Assembly (NCBI GenBank): GCA_002782365.1
Contig: PFHP01000058.1
Location: 1 to 18,759, forward strand
Source of the DNA: Candidatus Kuenenbacteria bacterium CG_4_8_14_3_um_filter_39_15
GTDB taxonomy: Bacteria > Patescibacteriota > Patescibacteriia > UBA2196 > GWA2-42-15
DNA length: 18,759 bases
Direction: 5' to 3'
Positions 1 through 6,797 of the stretch are shown piece by piece. A program made the position numbers and the translations under genes. The notes under the pieces were generated by a model. It made no database searches. It had not been told where the DNA came from and saw nothing but the letters and a program-made list of their open reading frames with translations. Each line of letters starts with the position of its first letter. Positions within the stretch are counted from its first letter, which is position 1.

Positions 1-631
1 TGCCTGGTTCATCAACTAATTCAAATTTGGCGATGACTGATAAATCTTCCACATCAAGGTAAGCCTGGCTGATTTCAGACTGGGAAAGAGTTGTTTCACA
101 CCTGGGGCAGATATGCATTGATTTTTTATCTTCATAAATCAGGCCTTTATCCCACAGAGATTTAAAAACCCACCAAATAGTTTCCATATATGGCAGGTCC
201 ATTGTTTTATAGTCATTATCCATATCTACCCAGCGGCCAAAACGATTGATAATTTTGCGCCATTCTTCAGCGTACGCCAGGACTTTGCTTTGGCATAAGA
301 GATTAAATTTTTCGACCCCCAACTTTTCAATGTCTTTTTTATTTTTCAGTTTTAATTCGCGCTCAACAATGTTTTCAATTGGCAGACCATGAGTATCCCA
401 GCCCCACTTGCGCTCAATATGGTAGCCTTTCATTGTCCAATAACGCGGTACGATGTCTTTCATTAAATTGGCAACTAAATGGCCGTAATGAGGCAATCCG
501 GTGGCAAAAGGCGGGCCATCATAAAAAACATAGTCCCTGTTGGGTGATTCCTTTTTCAGGGATTTTTCAAATATTTTATTCTCATTCCAGAATTTGAGAA
601 TTTTTTCTTCTATTTGAGGTAAATTAAACAT
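1..631 (-). CDS. ileS: Isoleucyl-tRNA synthetase, N-terminal 210 residues (gene cut by window edge)
   Basis: Class I aminoacyl-tRNA synthetase that charges tRNA-Ile with isoleucine in the cytoplasm. The start ATG is at 629-631 and the frame is open to base 1. The visible part has the Rossmann catalytic entry: FYDGPPFATGLPHYGH at about residues 36-51, where HYGH is the class I HIGH motif, and GWDTHGLPIE at 77-86. A CPRC pair near residue 182 precedes TLSQSE and may bind metal. The ATGLPHYGH wording is that of the eukaryote/archaea-like (type 2) IleRS rather than the E. coli type (ANGSIHIGH). The KMSKS loop and anticodon domain lie outside the window. The start is supported by a promoter at 638-666 whose predicted transcription start is the A of this ATG; there is no Shine-Dalgarno sequence. 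ValRS is less likely because the ATGLPHYGH/GWDTHGLP pattern is IleRS-like. Confidence 0.93.
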   Translation of the reverse strand, partial: MFNLPQIEEKILKFWNENKIFEKSLKKESPNRDYVFYDGPPFATGLPHYGHLVANLMKDIVPRYWTMKGYHIERKWGWDTHGLPIENIVERELKLKNKKDIEKLGVEKFNLLCQSKVLAYAEEWRKIINRFGRWVDMDNDYKTMDLPYMETIWWVFKSLWDKGLIYEDKKSMHICPRCETTLSQSEISQAYLDVEDLSVIAKFELVDEPG

Positions 632-637
632 ATCTTC

Positions 638-666
638 AGTGTATAAAAAAATTTGGTTTTAGTCAA
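638..666 (-). promoter_or_regulatory. Promoter of ileS, leaderless type
   Basis: On the minus strand, -35 TTGACT (661-666), a 17-nt spacer, then -10 TACACT (638-643). The seventh base after the -10 box is 631, the A of the ileS start codon, so the mRNA is predicted to begin at the AUG. The -35 box lies back to back with that of the divergent gene at 705, forming the near-palindrome GTCAAAATTGAC (662-673). This is a consensus match by eye, not a mapped start. Confidence 0.6.
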
Positions 667-668
667 AA

Positions 669-697
669 TTGACCTAGATTAATTTTTAGTTTATAAT
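669..697 (+). promoter_or_regulatory. Promoter of the thioredoxin/DsbD-like gene, leaderless type
   Basis: -35 TTGACC (669-674), a 17-nt spacer, and a perfect -10 TATAAT (692-697). The expected transcription start is 704-705 and the ATG is at 705, so the leader is zero or one base. No Shine-Dalgarno sequence could fit. It is divergent from the ileS promoter, with only two bases between the -35 boxes. Confidence 0.75.
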
Positions 698-704
698 CAA
701 TTAC

Positions 705-1940
705 ATGAAAAAGATTGTTATATTCAGCCTGTTTTTAACTATCCTATTGGCAGTGGGAGTATTTTTTAATACCGGGACTGCCCAAGCCGCTCTTAACGCG
801 CCCGATGGGAGCCAAACGCAGTTGGCGCAAAAAAATGGGAAACTGCCAGTTTATTTTTTCTGGGGAGATGGCTGTTCGCATTGCCATGACGAAACAATTT
901 TTTTGCAGAAAATAAAAGATGATTACCCGGAAATTGAGTGGCTAAATTTTGAAACTTGGAATAATGAGGCAAACTATCAGCTACTGCTGCAGGTGACAAA
1001 GGAAAAAAGCGGGCGGGCAAGCGGCTCTGTGCCAGTCACCGTGATTGGCGATGAGCTAGTGGTTGGCTTTAGCGGTGAAGATACGACCGGCGCCAAAATA
1101 AAACAGCTCTTGGATATATATATTGTAAAAAGCAAGCTGGATAATAACGGCGACGACGAGCCCATAGCAACATCTCCGATAGGGGAAAAAATAAAATATC
1201 CGCTGCTTGGCGAGATTAATTTGAAAAATTTGTCATTGCCTTTTTTAACGGTGATACTGGGTACATTGGATGGTTTTAATCCATGCTCTATGTGGGCTTT
1301 GGTGGTTTTAATTACGCTTTTAATTAATACGGGGTCAAAGAAAAAGCTGTGGCTGGTGGGCAACACTTTTATCATTGCCTCTAGCCTCTCGTATTTCCTA
1401 TTCTTAACAGCTTGGTTTAACACTTTTTTATTTGTCGGCTATCTGCCGGCGGTCAAAATTCTGATCGGCATTCTGGCTGTCGGAGTGGGCATATATTTTC
1501 TGAATGATTTTTATAAAAAAAGAAAACTGGCGGCATTGACTTGCGAAGTAACTTCAGAGACGACTAAAAATAAATTGATTGCCCGGCTGGAACGCGCCGT
1601 GCAAAAAGAATCGGTTTTGGCCATAATAATTGCCGTGGTATTCGTGGCCTTTAGCGTTAATTTAATTGAATTGCTTTGTTCAGCCGGCATCCCGGCGGTT
1701 TATACGCAGGTGCTATCACAAAATAATTTATCTAAAATCGGCTACTATCTCTATTTGCTGGTCTATGATTTTTTCTATATGCTGGACGATATTGTGGTGC
1801 TTGTGATAGCGGGATTTACCTGGCAGCTTTTGATTAGCACTAATAAATATACGAAATATTCGCATTTAATCGGCGGCATTTTACTTTTGATACTGGGGAT
1901 AATAATGCTCGTTAACCCGCAGCTTTTGATGTTTAAGTAA
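705..1940 (+). CDS. Membrane thiol-redox protein: secreted thioredoxin-like domain fused to DsbD/CcdA-like transmembrane domain
   Basis: Predicted to carry electrons across the membrane to outside dithiols, or to fold/reduce exported proteins. Residues 1-28 form a signal peptide ending in AQA-A. A thioredoxin/glutaredoxin-like domain follows with CSHC at 57-60 and a likely cis-proline at 110 (SVPVTVI). From about 176 to 408 there are six or seven hydrophobic helices in the cytochrome-c-biogenesis (DsbD beta/CcdA) pattern. They carry one conserved-type cysteine in GFNPC (C194) and one in ELLCSAGIP (C325), the pair expected to form the membrane redox couple. Classical DsbD has its thioredoxin domain at the C-terminus; here it is N-terminal. 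The gene has its own promoter, and tRNA-Glu begins 3 nt after the stop, so the two are probably co-transcribed. The direction of electron flow (reductase or oxidase) cannot be told from sequence. Confidence 0.85.
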   Translation: MKKIVIFSLFLTILLAVGVFFNTGTAQAALNAPDGSQTQLAQKNGKLPVYFFWGDGCSHCHDETIFLQKIKDDYPEIEWLNFETWNNEANYQLLLQVTKEKSGRASGSVPVTVIGDELVVGFSGEDTTGAKIKQLLDIYIVKSKLDNNGDDEPIATSPIGEKIKYPLLGEINLKNLSLPFLTVILGTLDGFNPCSMWALVVLITLLINTGSKKKLWLVGNTFIIASSLSYFLFLTAWFNTFLFVGYLPAVKILIGILAVGVGIYFLNDFYKKRKLAALTCEVTSETTKNKLIARLERAVQKESVLAIIIAVVFVAFSVNLIELLCSAGIPAVYTQVLSQNNLSKIGYYLYLLVYDFFYMLDDIVVLVIAGFTWQLLISTNKYTKYSHLIGGILLLILGIIMLVNPQLLMFK

Positions 1941-1943
1941 CTC

Positions 1944-2018
1944 GGCCCGTTCGTCTAATGATTAGGACGCCAGGTTCTCATCCTGGCAAAAGGGGTTTGA
2001 TTCCCCTACGGGCTACCA
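1944..2018 (+). tRNA. tRNA-Glu (anticodon CTC)
   Basis: A full cloverleaf can be drawn. The acceptor is GGCCCGT (1944-1950) with ACGGGCT (2008-2014), closed by a G1-U72 wobble, then discriminator A and encoded CCA (2016-2018). The D stem is GTCT/GGAC. The anticodon stem is CCAGG/CCTGG with loop TTCTCAT, giving CTC at 1977-1979. The T stem is AGGGG/CCCCT. Identity as Glu is also supported by close resemblance to bacterial tRNA-Glu throughout. Unusual: the T-loop reads TTTGATT instead of TTCGATT (position 56 is T, base 1998), and D-loop position 19 is A (base 1961) instead of G. Confidence 0.95.
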
Positions 2019-2034
2019 AAATAAAAACAGGAAA

Positions 2035-2059
2035 CAAAAAAACTCCAAAAATTTTTGGA
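2035..2059 (-). terminator. Probable terminator of the minus-strand murF-region operon
   Basis: The 16-nt perfect palindrome TCCAAAAATTTTTGGA (2044-2059) is followed on the minus strand by G and seven T (2036-2042). Flanking AGGAAA (2029-2034) and TTTCCT (2066-2071) could extend the stem imperfectly. It sits just past the stop of the 74-residue gene. It may also slow plus-strand transcripts leaving tRNA-Glu, but the T-tract in that direction is displaced. The stem is AT-rich, so its strength is uncertain. Confidence 0.5.
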
Positions 2060-2075
2060 TTCTTATTTCCTAGGG

Positions 2076-2300
2076 TTATTTTTTTGCTCCCTTCCCAAAA
2101 TAGAGATTAATCTCTCGTAATTGATTGTTCGCTTTAGCAGCTTCTTCGTTAAATTCTGATTTTACCGGATCTGTTTTATTCCCACTTTCAGCCTTAATTT
2201 TATTCTCAAAAAAGAATCGCCTATATGATTTCTTATTTTCGGACAATTTTTTTAATTTCTCTATTTGTTCGGGGGTTAAATTTGATTCATAAGTAATCAT
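2076..2300 (-). CDS. Small hypothetical protein, 74 residues
   Basis: Function not recognised. The protein is charged and helical (Lys/Glu/Asn rich), beginning MITYESNLTPEQIEKLKKL and ending FGKGAKK. It has no signal peptide, membrane segment or cysteine. The start ATG (2298-2300) is chosen over an upstream in-frame GTG because a clear Shine-Dalgarno AAAGGGAG lies five bases before it; this is the only strong one in the window. A stable hairpin (2323-2342) separates it from the murF-like stop at 2350. It is the last gene of the minus-strand run before the terminator at 2035-2059. LTPEQIEKL suggests a short helical interaction segment, but this is weak. Confidence 0.6.
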   Translation of the reverse strand: MITYESNLTPEQIEKLKKLSENKKSYRRFFFENKIKAESGNKTDPVKSEFNEEAAKANNQLREINLYFGKGAKK

Positions 2301-2322
2301 TTTTTCTCCCTTTAGTTTTTTT

Positions 2323-2342
2323 GTCCCCACTTTCGTGAGGAC
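2323..2342 (-). other. Stable GNRA-type hairpin between murF-like gene and 74-residue gene
   Basis: On the minus strand, GTCCTCAC - GAAA - GTGGGGAC: an eight-pair stem (one G-U) capped by a GAAA tetraloop, flanked on both sides by A-tracts. It follows the murF stop by 7 nt and precedes the Shine-Dalgarno of the next gene by about 12 nt. Read on the minus strand it lacks a U-tract, so it is not an intrinsic terminator there. On the plus strand a T-run follows, but there is no plus-strand gene to end. A role in mRNA processing or 3'/5' stabilisation is inference. Confidence 0.55.
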
Positions 2343-2349
2343 AGGTTTT

Positions 2350-3606
2350 TTATTTTTGTCTAACTAATAATTTGTTTGCTTTTTGCGGCTCGGCCATAAT
2401 TTCTTTAGTGATGCGCTCCATGGACATGGCGGCCGAGCCTTTAACCAGGATTAAATCGCCTTCTGCAATGCGGTCTTGGAGAAAACAGCCGGCGTTTTCC
2501 GGATTGTCAAAACTAAAAATTCTATCCGGATTCATGCCGAATTCTTTGGCTGATTCAGCTGTGCTGTGAGAACGTTCACCGACGGTAATTAGATAATCTA
2601 TTGCCAGCTTAGCCACTAGCTCCCCTATTTCCTGGTGGGCTTTTTTTGTATAATCACCCAGCTCAAGCATGTCGCCGAGAACCGCGAATTTATTGCCGGC
2701 GCACTTTAATTGGCTCAATGTTTCCAAGGCGGCTTTGACTGCCAAAGGCGAGGAGTTGTATGAATCGTCTATAATCCTGGTATATTTGATACCCGGCAAT
2801 AAATTCAAGCGGCCCGGCTGATTTTCAAAATCTTCCAGACGCTCGGCAATCTTTTTCAAATTAAGCTGATAGATAATGCCGACGGCGCTGGCGGCCAGAA
2901 ACGCATAAACTATTGGCCGGCCTAAAAGATTGGGCAAATTTACGTTAGCGCTGTTATCTTTATAGTTTATTTTAAAATAAAGACCGCCGCTAGCCTGATT
3001 TAATTCAAGATCACTGGCAGTTAAATCAGCCTTGTTTAGACCATAAGTGAAAAGCTGGGCCTTGGTTTTCTTGGAGAGCTCGACTAAAATTTTTTGGTCG
3101 TTGTTAATCACGGCATAATCAGTGGTATTAAGATTAGCAATCATAATGCTTTTTTCCTTGGCCACGTTGGCAACAGAGCCAAAAAATTCAAGGTGGGTCG
3201 GGCCAACCGAAGTGATCAGGCCGATTTTAGGCTGGGCAATGTCAGTCAGATATTTTATATCGCCCTGATGGTCAGCGGCCATTTCCAGAATAAGGATTTG
3301 CGGATAATTTTTGTCGCGGGCGAAGATCAAAGCCAGGGCTTTTAAAATTACGGCCAGCCAGCCAAAAATATTGCGGCCAGGATTGCCACTGCCAATAATA
3401 GTCAAAGGCACGCCCGTTTCGGTATTATAGCTTTTTTGGCTGGCGCGGACTTTAAAATCATTTTTTAAAACGGTTTGAATGGCCATCTTGGCTGAAGTTT
3501 TGCCCACGGAACCGGTGATGCCAATAACATCAGGCTGATATTTTTTTAAGATTGCCTTGGCTAATGATTTTAAAATGTATTGGATTATTCTTTTAGAGCA
3601 TCTCAT
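2350..3606 (-). CDS. murF: MurF-like Mur ligase (short form, 418 residues)
   Basis: ATP-dependent ligase of peptidoglycan precursor synthesis. MurF joins D-Ala-D-Ala to UDP-MurNAc-tripeptide. Visible motifs are the P-loop GITGSVGKTS (residues 29-38), YNTETGVPLTI, the MurF-like EMAADHQGDI, then TSVGPTHLEFFGS, and DDSYNSSP with VLGDMLELG in the C-terminal ligase domain. The start at 3604-3606 (MRCSKRIIQYI) is preferred. The frame stays open to 3744, but that extension lies wholly inside the upstream gene and reads as its shadow. With this start the gene overlaps the upstream stop by 14 nt, suggesting coupling. Only about 28 residues precede the P-loop, so the usual MurF N-terminal substrate domain is missing. 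Bacterial MurF is normally about 450 residues. A different Mur-ligase substrate is possible. Confidence 0.88.
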   Translation of the reverse strand: MRCSKRIIQYILKSLAKAILKKYQPDVIGITGSVGKTSAKMAIQTVLKNDFKVRASQKSYNTETGVPLTIIGSGNPGRNIFGWLAVILKALALIFARDKNYPQILILEMAADHQGDIKYLTDIAQPKIGLITSVGPTHLEFFGSVANVAKEKSIMIANLNTTDYAVINNDQKILVELSKKTKAQLFTYGLNKADLTASDLELNQASGGLYFKINYKDNSANVNLPNLLGRPIVYAFLAASAVGIIYQLNLKKIAERLEDFENQPGRLNLLPGIKYTRIIDDSYNSSPLAVKAALETLSQLKCAGNKFAVLGDMLELGDYTKKAHQEIGELVAKLAIDYLITVGERSHSTAESAKEFGMNPDRIFSFDNPENAGCFLQDRIAEGDLILVKGSAAMSMERITKEIMAEPQKANKLLVRQK

Positions 3607-5185
3607 CTCTTTTTTCTTTAACAAAGACCACCAGGTCTTCAAAAATACGGATAAAAATTTTAAACGGGGTTTCAATAAAAAAATCAAGGATAAAAATAAA
3701 GACGTTAATTTTTGACGAGTGAAGTGAAATCCAGCGGCCGACACGCAAAACAGGAATGGCCAAAAAAGTAAAAATAACAGTTAAAAATCTTTCCCGCTGT
3801 TCCAGAATAATCAGCTCGGCAGCGTTTTTCCGGATGCGCAGGGAGAAAAAACTGACCATGGTCAGAAAAAAGATAAAGATTATCATACTGACAAAACTGA
3901 AAAGCAACTGGGCGAGACCATAAATAACCAAGCCAAAAGAAATAAGATAGAGAACGGCATAAATGGTGCGCGATAAGTAAAAACCAAAGCCACGTTTAGG
4001 CTGTCTGATTTTAATACGATGTTCTTTGCCTTGGCTGGAATAAACAATGTTATCAACTTCGGCAATAATTGCTTGAGTATTATCTTCTTTGGGTGTCCTG
4101 ATACTCATGCCGATGACGGCCATGAGCACCGGCGGGAAAAGAGCGTTGATTGAGAGCGGCAGCCATTGGACTTTTGCTAAAAGGAAATAATCGTATGGAA
4201 ACTCCAGTAAAAGACCAAAAATCATCTTGGTCAGAAAAATATAGATCACTGAACGAACAATGGCCGTGCGGACCTTTTTGCCGATATTTTTATATTTTTT
4301 ATGGCAAATTTTTTTGATTTCTTCAGTCAATCGTTCTCTTGAAGCAAAAATATTCTGAAACTGCTGGGGGTTTTGGCTGATAATATCTTGCAAAATCCAG
4401 AAAGTGACGGCGTATTTTTTAAATTCGTGGGTTAATTTTTCATTTAAATGATGAATGTTGTGGGCTTGAATTAAATATTTGGTCTGCCAAATTTGCACCG
4501 CCAGCTTTTCAACTTGAGAAAGCGTGAGGTTTTGCCAATCTGGAAAATAGTATTTAAAAAGAAAATAATTGACTGTCAGCTCGTCGGCTTTAATGAGTGA
4601 TTTTAAAACGGCGATATACACTTGGATATCTTGGCCAGCCTGGTCAAGCCCTGAATCGCCGTCTAAAATAATATTTTGTCTGACGACGCGGTGCATGGCA
4701 TCAATGGTAATCAAATTCTCTCTGTTGGGAACCAGGATTTCTTCTATTTCACAGGCGGCTAAATGGATTAGCCAATCATAAAATTTTTTTAATTCTCGGG
4801 AGCTAAAATTTTTATCAATGGCTGAATTATAAATCACAATATACTTATTGATGGCATGACAAACCTGTCCGACAGCCGTATTGAGGATGGTTTTATTAGG
4901 CAGGTATCTGGCCCGGATCAGCTCTTCAATTAAAGGCAGGGCAATAATTGAACCTTTGGCGCCCGGAGTGGTTAAGCGCTTGAGCATGCGAGCGATGGCA
5001 TGCTTGCGCAAAAGATGGTCGTCTTTATAGTCAACAGTCGTTCTAATTTTTTCGTAAATAAAAGCCAGCTTGCCGGCGGCATCGCCAACTTCAATTGTCT
5101 GGCCTATAATTGTCTGTTGGCGAGCGGCAAAAACTTGCTGATAATTGTCCAGCCAGTTGGCGATAGCATTGGAAAAAGTAGACAT
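3593..5185 (-). CDS. Conserved-looking membrane protein of unknown function, 530 residues
   Basis: No family recognised. Residues 1 to about 290 are soluble and strongly helical, with no obvious catalytic motif. The C-terminal part has about five hydrophobic segments: IVRSVIYIFLTKMIFGLLL, LPLSINALFPPVLMAVIGM, two in the stretch beginning YAVLYLISFGLVIYGLA, one beginning FLTVIFTFLAIPVL, and a more amphipathic one near the end. A charged tail KEKRDEML closes it. No signal peptide is seen, so the N-terminal domain is probably cytoplasmic. It starts four bases after the GtrA-GT4 stop (TAA AAAT ATG) and overlaps murF by 14 nt. It is therefore co-translated with envelope genes; a role in cell-wall or surface-glycan assembly is inference from position only. 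Confidence 0.8.
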   Translation of the reverse strand: MSTFSNAIANWLDNYQQVFAARQQTIIGQTIEVGDAAGKLAFIYEKIRTTVDYKDDHLLRKHAIARMLKRLTTPGAKGSIIALPLIEELIRARYLPNKTILNTAVGQVCHAINKYIVIYNSAIDKNFSSRELKKFYDWLIHLAACEIEEILVPNRENLITIDAMHRVVRQNIILDGDSGLDQAGQDIQVYIAVLKSLIKADELTVNYFLFKYYFPDWQNLTLSQVEKLAVQIWQTKYLIQAHNIHHLNEKLTHEFKKYAVTFWILQDIISQNPQQFQNIFASRERLTEEIKKICHKKYKNIGKKVRTAIVRSVIYIFLTKMIFGLLLEFPYDYFLLAKVQWLPLSINALFPPVLMAVIGMSIRTPKEDNTQAIIAEVDNIVYSSQGKEHRIKIRQPKRGFGFYLSRTIYAVLYLISFGLVIYGLAQLLFSFVSMIIFIFFLTMVSFFSLRIRKNAAELIILEQRERFLTVIFTFLAIPVLRVGRWISLHSSKINVFIFILDFFIETPFKIFIRIFEDLVVFVKEKRDEML

Positions 5186-5189
5186 ATTT

Positions 5190-6797
5190 TTAAATATTTA
5201 AAACTTTTATAGTATCACGGACCATATGGTCAAAACTAAAAACATCCATCTTAACCAAGGGGTTTGAACAAAATCGTTCACGGAGCGATTTATTCTGCCA
5301 CAGCCTTTTAATGGCAGCCAGCCATGCTTGTTTATTATTATACTCCACTAAACAGCCGTTGTAATCATCTTGGATCAGCTCTGGATTGCCGCCGACAGCG
5401 GAGGTAATGATGGGCAGTTTGTAGTACATGGCCTCTAAAATAACATGCGACAGACCTTCGTATGATGAATTAAGGACAAAAAGCGATGAGGCTTGGTAGA
5501 ATTTTGACATTTCCTGTTGAGACAGCCGGCCGGCCATAATGACTGAATTGGCCAGCTTTAAATCTTTAATCAGCAGTTTCAACTTTTTTTCTTCCGACCC
5601 TGAACCGGCGATAACTAATTTAAAACACGGATTAATTTTTTTTATTTCAGGCATAATAGCAACCAGAGTATCCATACCTTTCCAGGGAACCAAGCGGCCG
5701 ACTGTTAAGATAAGGTCGCCGTCAATTTTTATTTTTTTCTTAGCTTCTTTTTGGCTATTGAGTTCATAAAATTGGAAATCAACCGCATTATAAATAACTT
5801 TAATTTTCTGTTCGCGCACACCCCAACCGCCAACCAGGCTCTTGAGATAATGTGAAGGAACAATAATGACGCTCGCCTGCCGAATGGCAAATTTTTGAAC
5901 ACAGCAGATAAATTTTAGTTTTAGATTAATTAATAATTTTTTGGCTTTAAAAATTCTTTGATGCTGCCAGTCGTCAATGCTCCGCTCGGTGGCATGATAA
6001 ATTCTAGCTTGCTCCCAGCCATAATCACCAACGACTTTAATGACCACTCGCTTGCGTAAAATTTTTCCAACTAACACGGCGGGCAGTCCTGAAGCCACAG
6101 CGCCTTGGGCATAAATAACTTTGGTGGAGATTGGCAGAGAGAGCACAAAAAGATTAATCAGGTAGATAAAATATTTAATGAGCAGGGGCAAAAAACTGGA
6201 AATACGGGTAATGCGCCGACCAAATTCTTCCTGGCTTTTTCTAGGAATAGTTGTGGCATAGCAGATAATTTTAAAATTTATCTTTTGATTCGTAAGATAT
6301 TTGGCGATACGATAAGTGTAAGTGGCCGGACCGCCAATGTCAGGCGGAAATATTTCAGCGGCAATAATAATTTGCGGTTCCTTGCTTAAAAATTCATCGT
6401 TGAAAACAAACATCTTACTTGCCCAAAAATTCCAGATGAGCACCACGGCAGCGGCAATAGCTTTAGAAAACATATACCACAGACCGAAACTTTCTACTAG
6501 GACGTAAAGCGCTGTGTTGTTGATGAAAAGACCAACAATTTGCGCGGCAGTAAAAACGAGGAACTGGCGCAGGGCGTACTGGCCGCTTGATTTAAATGTC
6601 CAGAATTTTTGAATTAAATAATTAACATAAACGGCAATAACAAATGAAGCGGTGGCTGACCAAAGATACCACAGACCGAGAAATTCAGTGAAGATATAAA
6701 GTAAACTAAAATCAACAATAAAAGCTGTACCGCCGCCAACGCAGTATTTTAAAAATTGGGCGCGTTTTTTAAGATGCTTAATGGCAAATTTGATCAT
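5190..6797 (-). CDS. GtrA-family membrane domain fused to GT4 glycosyltransferase
   Basis: Two modules in one 535-residue frame. Residues 1-135 are a GtrA-like four-helix domain (FLKYCVGGGTAFIVDF, NYLIQKFWTFKS, NFWASKMFVFND); this family is tied to moving or anchoring lipid-linked sugars. From about 139 a GT-B glycosyltransferase of family 4 starts (AEIFPPDIGGPATYTY), with the donor-site EX7E pair E447/E455 in EGLSHVILEAM followed by GGNPELI. It likely adds a sugar from an NDP donor to a lipid or surface-glycan acceptor at the inner face of the membrane. The ATG directly abuts the upstream stop (TAAATG), which implies translational coupling, and four bases separate its stop from the next gene. 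Both modules look complete. No break or frameshift is visible at the junction (residues 134-140). Confidence 0.88.
   Translation of the reverse strand: MIKFAIKHLKKRAQFLKYCVGGGTAFIVDFSLLYIFTEFLGLWYLWSATASFVIAVYVNYLIQKFWTFKSSGQYALRQFLVFTAAQIVGLFINNTALYVLVESFGLWYMFSKAIAAAVVLIWNFWASKMFVFNDEFLSKEPQIIIAAEIFPPDIGGPATYTYRIAKYLTNQKINFKIICYATTIPRKSQEEFGRRITRISSFLPLLIKYFIYLINLFVLSLPISTKVIYAQGAVASGLPAVLVGKILRKRVVIKVVGDYGWEQARIYHATERSIDDWQHQRIFKAKKLLINLKLKFICCVQKFAIRQASVIIVPSHYLKSLVGGWGVREQKIKVIYNAVDFQFYELNSQKEAKKKIKIDGDLILTVGRLVPWKGMDTLVAIMPEIKKINPCFKLVIAGSGSEEKKLKLLIKDLKLANSVIMAGRLSQQEMSKFYQASSLFVLNSSYEGLSHVILEAMYYKLPIITSAVGGNPELIQDDYNGCLVEYNNKQAWLAAIKRLWQNKSLRERFCSNPLVKMDVFSFDHMVRDTIKVLNI

Noticed and set aside
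977..1423. 148-residue minus-strand open frame inside the redox-protein gene
   Set aside because: It is antisense to a clear signal-peptide/thioredoxin/TM protein and has no family resemblance.
2323..2342. Intrinsic terminator for murF
   Set aside because: On the minus strand the hairpin is followed by A, not T; the T-run exists only on the plus strand, where no gene precedes it.
3607..3744. N-terminal extension of the MurF-like protein by 46 residues
   Set aside because: It lies entirely within the coding end of the upstream membrane-protein gene in another frame, and does not resemble a MurF N-terminal domain.
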